NCBI GenBank assembly: GCA_945901195.1
Contig: CAMDKB010000069.1
Coordinates: 1-13,861 of the forward strand
From: Rhizobium sp. Q54
GTDB taxonomy: Bacteria > Pseudomonadota > Alphaproteobacteria > Rhizobiales > Beijerinckiaceae
Length of the DNA: 13,861 bases
Direction: 5' to 3'
Shown here: one piece after another, positions 1-6,352 of the stretch
Position numbering within the stretch: the stretch's first letter is position 1
Layout: the number at the start of each line of letters is the position of its first letter
The notes under the pieces: generated by a model
Seen by the model: the letters and a program-made list of their open reading frames with translations, nothing else
Told to the model about the DNA's origin: nothing
Databases searched by the model: none
Program-made: the position numbers and the translations under genes

Positions 1-279
1 GCGTTCGCGCACATAAACCCGGTCGTCGCGGGCCGAGCGCCGCCAGTCGATCCGGGTCGTGGATTCGCCCATCACGAAAGGCCGGAATTGCCAGAAGGTT
101 TCGCCGACCCCGGAGCGGCGGCGGCCGTGAACGCCATACATCACCGTGGCCGCAACGTCTTTTGCCGCGACGATCAGGGATGGAAGTCGGCGCGCCAGAT
201 CAAGACCGCCGCGCTGATGTCGTGCGCCGACCTTCGCGTCGTCTTCGGCCAGCAGCCAGGTTTCGGCGTTTGCGGCCAT
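1..279 (-). CDS. DUF58 domain protein, N-terminal 93 residues (cut by window edge)
   Basis: Reading the minus strand from the ATG at 279 gives an open frame to the window edge. It starts MAANAETWLLAEDD and contains the DUF58 hallmark GVHGRRRSGVGETFWQFRPF followed by a GE..TRIDWRRSARDD..YVRER stretch. DUF58 proteins are usually encoded beside a MoxR AAA+ ATPase. They are thought to act with it in assembling or activating protein complexes, and some carry a von Willebrand A-like fold; that role is family knowledge and cannot be seen here. The start lies 5 bases after the moxR stop codon, so the two are almost surely one transcript, with moxR first. The Shine-Dalgarno is weak (GAAAGG, inside the end of moxR), which suggests translational coupling. 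The rest of the gene lies before position 1. Confidence 0.9.
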   Translation of the reverse strand, partial: MAANAETWLLAEDDAKVGARHQRGGLDLARRLPSLIVAAKDVAATVMYGVHGRRRSGVGETFWQFRPFVMGESTTRIDWRRSARDDRVYVRER

Positions 280-284
280 GCGGG

Positions 285-1295
285 TCAGCCGATCCTTTCG
301 ATCAGGCGTTTGATGACGCCCCCGATTGTCTCGCCTTCAGCGCGCGCAGCAAAAGTCAGCGCCATGCGATGTTTCAGAACAGGCGGCGCAAGTGTGCGGA
401 TGTCATCAAGCGATGGCGAGAGCCGGCCATCGACGAGAGCGCGCGCGCGCGAGGCCAGCATCAGCGCCTGTGCTGCGCGCGGGCCGGGACCCCAGGAAAT
501 ATGTTTAGTGATGGCGGCATCGCCTTCGCCCGGACGGGCGGCGCGGACTATATCGAGAATGGCTTCGACGATGCGGTCGCCGACCGGAAGGCGGCGTACG
601 AGGCGCTGTGTGGCCGCCAAATCATCCGCCGTCATTACGGCGCGGGGCCTCGCTTCTACCTCGCCGGTTGTTTCGATGAGTATGCGTTTTTCCGATGCAC
701 GATCAGGATACAGCACATCAATCTGCATCAGGAAGCGGTCGAGTTGTGCTTCCGGCAGTGGATATGTGCCTTCTTGTTCCAGAGGATTCTGTGTCGCCAG
801 CACATGGAAGGGCCGCGGCAGATCGTGACGTTCACCGGCCACGGTGACGTGATATTCCTGCATGGATTGGAGCAGCGCCGATTGGGTGCGCGGGCTGGCC
901 CGGTTTATTTCGTCAGCCATCAGCAATTGCGCGAAGATGGGGCCGCGCACAAAACGAAAGGCGCGTTTGCCGTCCTGGCTTTCTTCCATGATTTCCGAGC
1001 CGAGAATGTCGGCAGGCATCAGGTCTGGCGTGAACTGTACGCGGCGAGCATCAAGGCCAAGCACTGTTCCCAAGGTTTCCACGAGTTTGGTTTTGGCCAG
1101 GCCCGGTACGCCTACGAGCAGACCATGACCTCCAGCGATCAACGTGACCAGCGTTTCCTCAACAACCTGTTTCTGTCCAAAGATGACCGTGCCGATGGCA
1201 GCGCGCGCGGCGGCGACCTTTTCCAAGGCGGCTTCTGCCTGCCGGATCACAGCATCTTCAAGAGATTCTGCTCTGCTGTCCTGTGTCGCGCTCAT
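285..1295 (-). CDS. moxR: MoxR-family AAA+ ATPase
   Basis: 336 residues, the normal length for MoxR proteins. The Walker A motif is GVPGLAKT (62-69), Walker B is LLMADE (124-129) followed by INRA, and sensor 1 is ATQN (167-170). The following PLEQEGTYPLPEAQLDRF segment is typical of the MoxR/RavA branch. The ATG at 1295 has AAGGA about 7 bases upstream. MoxR ATPases act as chaperone-like factors with partner proteins carrying DUF58 or von Willebrand A domains. The partner here is the DUF58 gene directly downstream. The substrate cannot be told from sequence. The gene is transcribed divergently from the DUF1285-nudL-cca operon, across 170 bases. A long open frame on the opposite strand (162-1418) is a shadow of this gene. 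Confidence 0.96.
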   Translation of the reverse strand: MSATQDSRAESLEDAVIRQAEAALEKVAAARAAIGTVIFGQKQVVEETLVTLIAGGHGLLVGVPGLAKTKLVETLGTVLGLDARRVQFTPDLMPADILGSEIMEESQDGKRAFRFVRGPIFAQLLMADEINRASPRTQSALLQSMQEYHVTVAGERHDLPRPFHVLATQNPLEQEGTYPLPEAQLDRFLMQIDVLYPDRASEKRILIETTGEVEARPRAVMTADDLAATQRLVRRLPVGDRIVEAILDIVRAARPGEGDAAITKHISWGPGPRAAQALMLASRARALVDGRLSPSLDDIRTLAPPVLKHRMALTFAARAEGETIGGVIKRLIERIG

Positions 1296-1465
1296 AAATC
1301 GGTCCTTGCTGGTGGCCGCGCTTCGTGTGCGGTTCAGTATGACTTGAATTTCGTCTTTTACGCCAGTTTAGAGGAGGGAGCAGCTTTGTCGATGACCCCG
1401 GCTTCACTTTTGCGATAGAAGGTAAGTGTGCCCCTTCATATGCACAGGGCATTTGGTGCGAGATT
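1296..1465. promoter_or_regulatory. Divergent intergenic region between moxR and the DUF1285 operon
   Basis: 170 bases separate the two divergent start codons, so promoters for both transcripts should lie here. On the plus strand TTGAAT (1344-1349) and TTTAGA (1367-1372) are 17 bases apart and form a weak sigma-70-like candidate. A strong Shine-Dalgarno, AGGAGG at 1372-1377, sits 8 bases before a TTG (1386) that opens a 10-codon frame ending at TAG 1416-1418. If the candidate promoter were real, this Shine-Dalgarno would overlap its -10 box and not be transcribed, so the two readings compete. No clear minus-strand promoter was found for moxR. Confidence 0.4.
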
Positions 1466-2119
1466 ATGGCGAAAGAGATTAAGTCGCCCAATTTGGGCCC
1501 AGATAAAGCTTCGGCAAGTGCACCGGTTGCAGCCGGACTTGGTTCGCTGCAGGAAGCTGCGCGGCAGGCAGGCCGCAAGGGGCCGCCGCCGGTTCACCTG
1601 TGGAACCCGCCCTATTGCGGCGATATAGGCATGAAAATCGCTCGCGATGGCGCCTGGTTTTATCAGGGAACGCCGATTGGCAGGATGCCTCTGGTCAAGC
1701 TGTTCGCCTCGATCCTGCGCAAGGATCCGGACCGCTATGTCCTTGTAACGCCCGTTGAAATGGTGTCGGTCGAAGTTGAGGACGCGCCGTTTCTCGCGGT
1801 CGAAATGCAGATCGAAGAGGGCCCCGCGCTGCGCTTCCGCACCAACGTCGATGATTTTGTTGTCGCAGGGGCTGATCATCCCCTGCGGTTCGAAAGAGGT
1901 CCAGCGGAAGGAATCAAACCCTATATCAGGGTGCGCGGCGATCTCTGGGCGCTGGTGACGCGTGCGCTGCTTTACGATCTCGCAGAGATCGGCGAAATCA
2001 GGCAAGTGGACGGAGCTGATATGTTTGGGGTTCAATCATCGGGGGTATTTTTCCCGATGGCGAAGGCTGACGACATGGAAGCTTTTGAAGCTGACGGACG
2101 CGCAGGTCAGGCCGAATGA
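1466..2119 (+). CDS. DUF1285 domain protein, function unknown
   Basis: 217 residues. After a variable, Ala-rich N-terminus (about 1-33) the DUF1285 pattern begins: PPVHLWNPPYCGDIGMKIARDG, then WFYQGTPIGR, VTPVEMVSVEVEDAPF and FRTNVDDFVVAGADHPLRFE, and near the end YIRVRGDLWALVTRALLYDL followed by GVFFPM. No signal peptide or membrane segment is visible, so it should be cytoplasmic. The ATG at 1466 was chosen because no better start lies upstream in this frame; its Shine-Dalgarno is weak. The family is common in Hyphomicrobiales, next to the CoA pyrophosphatase and CCA transferase genes as here, but its function is not established. The downstream nudL start is 25 bases after the stop, so one transcript is likely. 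Confidence 0.92.
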   Translation: MAKEIKSPNLGPDKASASAPVAAGLGSLQEAARQAGRKGPPPVHLWNPPYCGDIGMKIARDGAWFYQGTPIGRMPLVKLFASILRKDPDRYVLVTPVEMVSVEVEDAPFLAVEMQIEEGPALRFRTNVDDFVVAGADHPLRFERGPAEGIKPYIRVRGDLWALVTRALLYDLAEIGEIRQVDGADMFGVQSSGVFFPMAKADDMEAFEADGRAGQAE

Positions 2120-2144
2120 GCGAAATGCGCGGAAAGATAGAAGT

Positions 2145-2783
2145 ATGCGGCTCTACTCCATAGAAGATACGCGCATGCGCTGTGCGGGCGTTGTCACAGC
2201 CGACTTGCCGGCAGATGTTTTTGACGCGCCTATTTTTCCGCCGCAGGGCGATCATGCCTTGAACCCTGATCTGACGGCGGCTGTTGTGAAGGCGAAACCC
2301 GCAGCGGTGCTGATTCCCATCATCACCCATGCGCACGGCCCGACCATGCTGTTTACCCAGCGGGCTTCGAAATTGCGCAATCACGCGGGGCAGGTGGCTT
2401 TTCCCGGCGGGCGCGTCGACAAGGAGGATGCCAACCCGATCGCGACTGCATTGCGAGAAGCTCACGAAGAAATCGGCCTCCCAGCCGATCATATCGAACC
2501 GCTTGGCTATCTTGCGCCCTATCAGACTGGAACGGGATACCGGGTGATTCCTGTCGTGGCCCTGGTGCGCCCGCATTTCGAGCTTATCCTCAATCCGCAT
2601 GAGGTGGCGGACACATTTGAAGTGCCGCTGACGTTTTTGTTCGATGCGGCCAACCACCGCCGCCATCGCTGGGAGCGCGATGGGGTGATGCGCGAATCCT
2701 GGGCGGTGGATTACAAGGACAAGATGATCTGGGGTGTCACGGCGGGAATATTGCTCAATTTTTTCGAAAGGGCGTTCCGGTGA
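2145..2783 (+). CDS. nudL: Nudix-family CoA pyrophosphatase (NudL-like)
   Basis: 212 residues. It carries the NudL/UPF0035 signature at 69-89: LFTQRASKLRNHAGQ followed by VAFPGG. This runs into a Nudix helix ending REAHEEIGL (104-112). As in E. coli NudL, the position of the first Nudix glutamate is Asp (D95). These enzymes hydrolyse CoA and derivatives to 3'-phospho-ADP and (acyl-)phosphopantetheine, using Mg2+ or Mn2+. The frame is open back to 1962, but that region lies inside DUF1285. The ATG at 2145 is preferred because GGAAAG (2131-2136) precedes it and homologues begin at a similar LYS/FS..ED stretch. The stop overlaps the GTG start of cca by 4 bases (2780-2783), so the two are translationally coupled. 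Confidence 0.93.
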   Translation: MRLYSIEDTRMRCAGVVTADLPADVFDAPIFPPQGDHALNPDLTAAVVKAKPAAVLIPIITHAHGPTMLFTQRASKLRNHAGQVAFPGGRVDKEDANPIATALREAHEEIGLPADHIEPLGYLAPYQTGTGYRVIPVVALVRPHFELILNPHEVADTFEVPLTFLFDAANHRRHRWERDGVMRESWAVDYKDKMIWGVTAGILLNFFERAFR

Positions 2784-4051
2784 TTGCTGCGCAGAAACAG
2801 GCCCGGATCGTTGATGGAAAACTTGCCGGCTCATCACTTCTTTCTGATCCCCGATTGCGGTTGATCTTTGCGGCGCTGGATGGCGATGGAGAGGAATTGC
2901 GAGTTGTGGGCGGAGCTGTGCGAAACGCCCTGCTTGGTGAAGACATCGCCGATGTCGATCTTGCAACCACTGCCTTGCCAGAAGTGACTCTGGCGCGCGC
3001 CGCCAAAGCAAGATTGCGCACAATCCCCACAGGCATCGAACATGGCACAATAACTGTGCTGGTTGATGGCATGCCGTTTGAAGTCACGACATTGCGTCAG
3101 GATATCGACACGTTCGGGCGTCACGCCACGGTCGAATTTGGCAAGGATTTTGCCGCTGACGCCCACCGGCGCGACTTTACAATCAATGCGCTGTCGCTTG
3201 ATGCACGCGGATATGTTCACGATTATTGCGGTGGCCTTGAAGACCTTGCGACGCGGCGTATCCGCTTCATCGGCGATGCCTCGATGAGAATACGCGAAGA
3301 CTATTTGCGCATACTCAGGCTGTTTCGCTTTCATGCGGCCTATGGCGAAGGCGAGATCGATCCTGAAGCATTGCAGGCGTCGATTGCCAATCGTGATGGT
3401 CTTGAGATTCTATCGCGCGAGCGCATCCGTGCGGAATTTTTGAAGCTGCTTGTCGCGCGCGGGGCAGCCGGGTGCGCGCAGACAATGGCCGAGTGTGGCA
3501 TCCTGCAAATGCTGGTTGCCGGTGTCGCCCTTCCTGCACGCTTGCGCCGGATGAAGGCAATTGAAGCGCAACGCGGGCAGACGCCCGATGCGATCTTGAG
3601 GCTGGAGGCGCTTCTTGTGCTTGTGGCAGATGACGCCGTGCGCTTGCGGGATTGGTTGAGGCTTTCCAATGCGGAGGAATTGCGGATTGCCAATGCGGCC
3701 CGGGCGCTCGTTGAATTGCACGCACGCGAAAAGCCTCCGCTGCCCAACGACCTCTATCGCTTCCTGTTTCTGCATGGCCGCCGGGCTGCGCTGGATGCGA
3801 TCCTGCTGGCGCAGGCCGAAAGTCGCGCGCCTGTTGACGATCTGCAATGGACCTCTGCGTTTAATTTTCTGCATGATACGCCAGAGCCGCGCATGCCCTT
3901 CAGCGGTGGTGATCTTGTCAGGCGCGGTGTCCAGCCTGGCCCTGCAATTGGGACGATGTTGAAGAATTTGCAGGCGGCCTGGATCAGAGCCGGATTTCCC
4001 AGAGAACCTGAAGTGCTTGCTCGCCTGCTGGATGAAGTCTCGTGGAAATAA
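2780..4051 (+). CDS. cca: CCA tRNA nucleotidyltransferase
   Basis: 423 residues beginning with GTG at 2780, inside the nudL stop (GTGA overlap), with AAAGGG just upstream. The poly(A)-polymerase/CCA head domain is clear. It has GGAVRN (44-49), the metal-binding DxD in DVDLATT (58-64), RRDFTINALSLD (130-141), GGLEDL (151-156), EDYLRILRLFRF (173-184) and ERIRAE (214-219). The asparagine after VR, where many class II enzymes have Asp, is to my recollection common in alphaproteobacteria. The enzyme builds or repairs the 3' CCA of tRNA using CTP and ATP without a nucleic-acid template. It is the last gene of the operon. I see no strong intrinsic terminator in the 125 bases after it. Confidence 0.96.
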   Translation: MIAAQKQARIVDGKLAGSSLLSDPRLRLIFAALDGDGEELRVVGGAVRNALLGEDIADVDLATTALPEVTLARAAKARLRTIPTGIEHGTITVLVDGMPFEVTTLRQDIDTFGRHATVEFGKDFAADAHRRDFTINALSLDARGYVHDYCGGLEDLATRRIRFIGDASMRIREDYLRILRLFRFHAAYGEGEIDPEALQASIANRDGLEILSRERIRAEFLKLLVARGAAGCAQTMAECGILQMLVAGVALPARLRRMKAIEAQRGQTPDAILRLEALLVLVADDAVRLRDWLRLSNAEELRIANAARALVELHAREKPPLPNDLYRFLFLHGRRAALDAILLAQAESRAPVDDLQWTSAFNFLHDTPEPRMPFSGGDLVRRGVQPGPAIGTMLKNLQAAWIRAGFPREPEVLARLLDEVSWK

Positions 4052-4176
4052 AGTGCGTAATTTCCTCTGGCTGGCAGCGCATTAGCTTGGGATTAACGAG
4101 GTGATTCGATTTTGACTCGTCAGAATATGCGTTCTGGGGTATTGTCAAGGGGTATTGATGTGGCGTGGAGTGGCGT

Positions 4177-4449
4177 ATGGAATCCGTCCGAAGGACTGCC
4201 CGAAAGACACCGGCAGATGTTGCACAGTCGCTGTCGCGCCATTCACGCGCGATGCGGGAATCCGGTCGTTTGGCGAGTTTCTGGAAACGGGAAACGTATC
4301 AACTATCGAGGATAGATGCGCGGGCCAAGGCTCAGGAGTGGTTTGAGACTTACCCAAAGGCAGCCTACATGACCGAGATAGAATTCTGGCGCGTTCTTCC
4401 TGATGACAAGATCGAATTCACGATCCGCCGTCTGCCGACAGCAGACTGA
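4177..4449 (+). CDS. Conserved-looking small basic protein, function unknown
   Basis: 90 residues from the ATG at 4177. GGAG (4167-4170) lies 6 bases before it, which favours it over the in-frame GTG at 4165. The N-terminal half is basic (RRTARKTPAD, RHSRAMRESGR, FWKRE). The C-terminal half looks compact: ARAKAQEWFETYPKAAY, then MTEIEFWRVLPDDKIEFTIR. There is no signal peptide, membrane segment or cysteine, so it is probably cytoplasmic. I cannot assign a family. Its reality is supported by the good ribosome-binding site, by protein-like composition, and by an intrinsic terminator that begins inside the gene and contains its stop codon. It follows cca by 125 bases with no clear promoter between, so it may be read through from the operon or have its own promoter. 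Confidence 0.75.
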   Translation: MESVRRTARKTPADVAQSLSRHSRAMRESGRLASFWKRETYQLSRIDARAKAQEWFETYPKAAYMTEIEFWRVLPDDKIEFTIRRLPTAD

Positions 4450-4456
4450 TTTTTTT
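4430..4456 (+). terminator. Intrinsic terminator overlapping the end of the 90-residue gene
   Basis: Perfect 6-bp stem GTCTGC (4430-4435) / GCAGAC (4441-4446) with loop CGACA, then TGA and seven T residues (4450-4456). The stem codes for the last residues of the small protein, and the TGA stop codon is the spacer before the T-run. Confidence 0.75.
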
Positions 4457-4514
4457 ATTCATAACGTTAAGTGTTCTCGCTGGTTATAGCGAAGCCTCAA
4501 GCCTGATCGGGCGT

Positions 4515-5264
4515 TCAAAGGATAGCGTCGGGCGTCTTCCAGGCAATATGCTGTCCGGAATCGACGCAAATCATCTGCCCGGTGACACTTTGAGCGCGAG
4601 CAAGATAGAGAACCGCTTGCGCGATCTCTTCCGGGTCAATAGCATGTTCCAGCGGGACGCGGGCGGCTTCCAGCGCAAAACCCTCCTGTCCCTCGTTCTG
4701 GTTCGGTAACACCGGGCCCGGTCCGACCGCGTTGACGCGCAAGTTCGGGGCATAGGCCTGGGCCATTGTCTGGGTGGCGGTCCAAAGTGCGGATTTGGCG
4801 AGTGTGTATGAGAAATAACGCGGATTCAGGCGGAATACCCGCTGATCAACGATATTGATGATTGCGCCGCGGCGCTGTGTTCCGCACAGACGCGCGAATT
4901 CGGACGACAGCAATACCGGTGCGCGCAGATTGATGGCGAAATGGCGTTCCCAGCGGTCAAGATCGAGGGCGTCAGGTGAATCCGGCTCAAAGATGGACGC
5001 GTTGTTGACCAGATGGGTCAGCGGACCAAGGGCTGTTTCCGCAGCCTGAAGCAAGCCGGCGAGCGCGTGGGGGTCGCTGAGGTCGGCAATAAATGCGCGC
5101 GCGCGCGCGCCGCCTTTGGTGAGCTCTTGTGCAAATTCATGGACTTGATCTTGTGAGCGCGGGCTGGCGTGGAGCGCGACGGCAAAGCCTTCCGCAGCCA
5201 GGCGAACCGCGATGGCGCGACCGATGCGCCGGGGCGCACCTGTCACCAGGGCAATTTCGGTCAT
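4515..5264 (-). CDS. Short-chain dehydrogenase/reductase resembling pteridine reductases (FolM/PTR1 type)
   Basis: 249 residues from the ATG at 5264, which has GGGAG 7 bases upstream. The frame extends to 5315 but without support. The nucleotide-binding motif is TGAPRRIG (8-15), the RxG form seen in FolM and PTR1 instead of the classical GxG. NNASIF (87-92) matches the NNAS motif of those enzymes. The usual catalytic serine is replaced by Asp: INIVDQR (D140), then YFSYTLAK (Y153, K157). The 13-residue D-Y spacing equals that of PTR1 (D181/Y194/K198). Such enzymes reduce dihydropterins with NADPH: FolM makes tetrahydromonapterin, and PTR1 reduces biopterin and folate. The substrate here is inferred. 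It appears monocistronic, converging with the 90-residue gene. A (GC)8 tract lies within codons for the ARAR segment. Confidence 0.88.
   Translation of the reverse strand: MTEIALVTGAPRRIGRAIAVRLAAEGFAVALHASPRSQDQVHEFAQELTKGGARARAFIADLSDPHALAGLLQAAETALGPLTHLVNNASIFEPDSPDALDLDRWERHFAINLRAPVLLSSEFARLCGTQRRGAIINIVDQRVFRLNPRYFSYTLAKSALWTATQTMAQAYAPNLRVNAVGPGPVLPNQNEGQEGFALEAARVPLEHAIDPEEIAQAVLYLARAQSVTGQMICVDSGQHIAWKTPDAIL
5095..5110. repeat. (GC)8 dinucleotide tract inside the SDR gene
   Basis: Sixteen bases of uninterrupted GC alternation encode the ARAR region around residues 53-57 of the reductase. Gain or loss of one unit would shift the frame early in the gene. Such tracts can slip or adopt left-handed DNA, but nothing here shows that they do. 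Confidence 0.8.
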
Positions 5265-5292
5265 GAAGGCTCCCGGTGGGCTGTACTTTCGC

Positions 5293-5308
5293 GCATTTGT
5301 ACAAATGC
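5293..5308. promoter_or_regulatory. Perfect 16-bp palindrome, probable repressor operator
   Basis: GCATTTGTACAAATGC is an exact palindrome without spacer, 29-44 bases upstream of the reductase start. It overlaps the predicted -10 box (5305-5310) and the expected transcription start. Its position and symmetry suggest a site for a dimeric repressor. The regulator is unknown and is not encoded in the window. Confidence 0.6.
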
Positions 5309-5332
5309 TACACATCGTGCGGAGGGAAGCAA
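5305..5332 (-). promoter_or_regulatory. Candidate promoter of the SDR gene
   Basis: On the minus strand TTGCTT (5332-5327) and TAGCAT (5310-5305) are separated by 16 bases. This fits a sigma-70-like promoter with a leader of about 35 bases to the ATG at 5264. The -10 box overlaps the palindromic operator. Confidence 0.45.
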
Positions 5333-5588
5333 AGAGGCAATAATTAAGAAAACACTAACCAATCGAAATTTGCGGAAATCCGATCTATATTTTGCTTAAA
5401 CGCTTTTTTAATCACATTATATTCTGTGTTATTTAAGTATATTTAAAATATATAATTTGAATTATCTGATCTTTTTGCTGCCATTATTAGATAATATTAT
5501 TTAAATGTGTGCAGATAAACTTTGTTAACACTGTTCACTGTAGTTTGAGTAACTGAAACTGCCCCTGTGGCAGCCTGGAGTGGAGCCC
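5333..5588. promoter_or_regulatory. AT-rich promoter and leader region of the outer-membrane protein gene
   Basis: No gene lies here. Positions 5341-5520 contain 42 G or C in 180 bases (23 %), and 5401-5460 only 10 in 60, in a window that otherwise looks clearly GC-rich. The stretch is full of TTTAA and ATATT steps and several loose -10-like boxes, so I cannot pick one promoter with confidence. TTAA-N7-CTAAC at 5344-5359 resembles the CtrA consensus with one mismatch, and TTAA-N6-TTAA occurs at 5433-5446. A small hairpin, CTGCC/GGCAG (5559-5573), sits just before the ribosome-binding site. Confidence 0.6.
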
Positions 5589-6266
5589 ATGCGTATGCGT
5601 AATTTGATCGCCCTGATGTCTATCTTCTCGGCTGCGCCGGTCGCTGTTGCCGCTGACCTTCCCGGACGTGGCGGTGCTTTGTCGCCCGCGCCGATGTTTG
5701 TGCAAAACGCGCCTTTCAGCTGGAGCGGTTTTTATGCCGGCCTCAATGCGGGATACGGATGGGGCTCCTACAGCAAGGCTGCCAACACGATTATGGGCAA
5801 GCAGTCAGGTGGTGAGCTTGGCGTTCAGGTCGGTTACAATTATCAGTATGGAAATCTGGTGCTGGGCGTTGAAGGCGATGTGAACGGAAGCTGGCTTTCC
5901 GGCAGCCGAAACCCGCTGGTTGGCGTGGCGACGCGCGGCAGCCTTGACTGGTACGGAACCCTGCGCGGACGCGCGGGCTTTGCCGCAGACCGGGCGTTGA
6001 TTTACGTCACCGGCGGTTACGCTGGAGGCGAGGTCAAATCAAATATCGTCAGTGTGGCTCCAGCCTTCGTTGAAACAACGTCCGGATGGCGAAATGGCTA
6101 TGCGTTGGGCGCAGGCATCGAATACGCGTTCACCAACAGCATCTCTGCAAAGGCGGAATACATGTACATGAATCTGGGATCGCAGACGCTTTTCCTGGCC
6201 AACCTTCCCGCGCCGTCCAGCTATAGCGCCTCTATCATCCGCGCTGGCGTGAACTATCATTTTTGA
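5589..6266 (+). CDS. Outer-membrane beta-barrel protein (Omp25/RopB-like)
   Basis: 225 residues from the ATG at 5589; the second ATG at 5595 is also possible. GGAG at 5577-5580 suits the first and GGAG at 5582-5585 suits the second. The signal peptide is MRMRNLIALMSIFSAAPVAVA, cleaved before ADLP, the usual mature start in this family. The mature protein has a short linker, then FSWSGFYAGLNAGYGWG and alternating strands such as GELGVQVGYNYQYGNLVLG and GTLRGRAGFAADRALIYVTG. It ends in the terminal Phe (AGVNYHF) recognised by the BAM machinery. The length fits an eight-stranded barrel, structural or porin-like; pore activity cannot be read from sequence. The long AT-rich upstream region and strong terminator suggest an abundant single-gene transcript. 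Confidence 0.93.
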   Translation: MRMRNLIALMSIFSAAPVAVAADLPGRGGALSPAPMFVQNAPFSWSGFYAGLNAGYGWGSYSKAANTIMGKQSGGELGVQVGYNYQYGNLVLGVEGDVNGSWLSGSRNPLVGVATRGSLDWYGTLRGRAGFAADRALIYVTGGYAGGEVKSNIVSVAPAFVETTSGWRNGYALGAGIEYAFTNSISAKAEYMYMNLGSQTLFLANLPAPSSYSASIIRAGVNYHF

Positions 6267-6352
6267 CGCGAAGGCTATGATTTGTATAAATAATAACGGT
6301 GCGCAAATTTAAACATACATGAATGCCGTTGCGGCAATGCATATTGATTTTC

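Noticed and set aside
439..450. (GC)6 tract in moxR
   Set aside because: Twelve bases encoding alternating Arg and Ala are expected in a gene of this base composition.
162..1418. 418-codon open frame on the plus strand, opposite moxR
   Set aside because: It lies antisense to a textbook MoxR gene and shows no recognisable domain. Long shadow frames are expected opposite GC-rich genes.
1962..2144. Upstream extension of the CoA pyrophosphatase frame
   Set aside because: It lies inside DUF1285 in another frame. The ATG at 2145 has a ribosome-binding site and agrees with homologous N-termini.
1998..3050. 350-codon open frame on the minus strand, opposite nudL and cca
   Set aside because: It overlaps three well-supported genes on the other strand, and its Arg/His/Gln-rich composition is typical of an antisense shadow.
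5333..5588. AT-rich stretch as a trace of horizontal transfer or an insertion scar
   Set aside because: No terminal inverted repeats, target duplications or foreign genes flank it, and both neighbours look native. A promoter role is the simpler reading.
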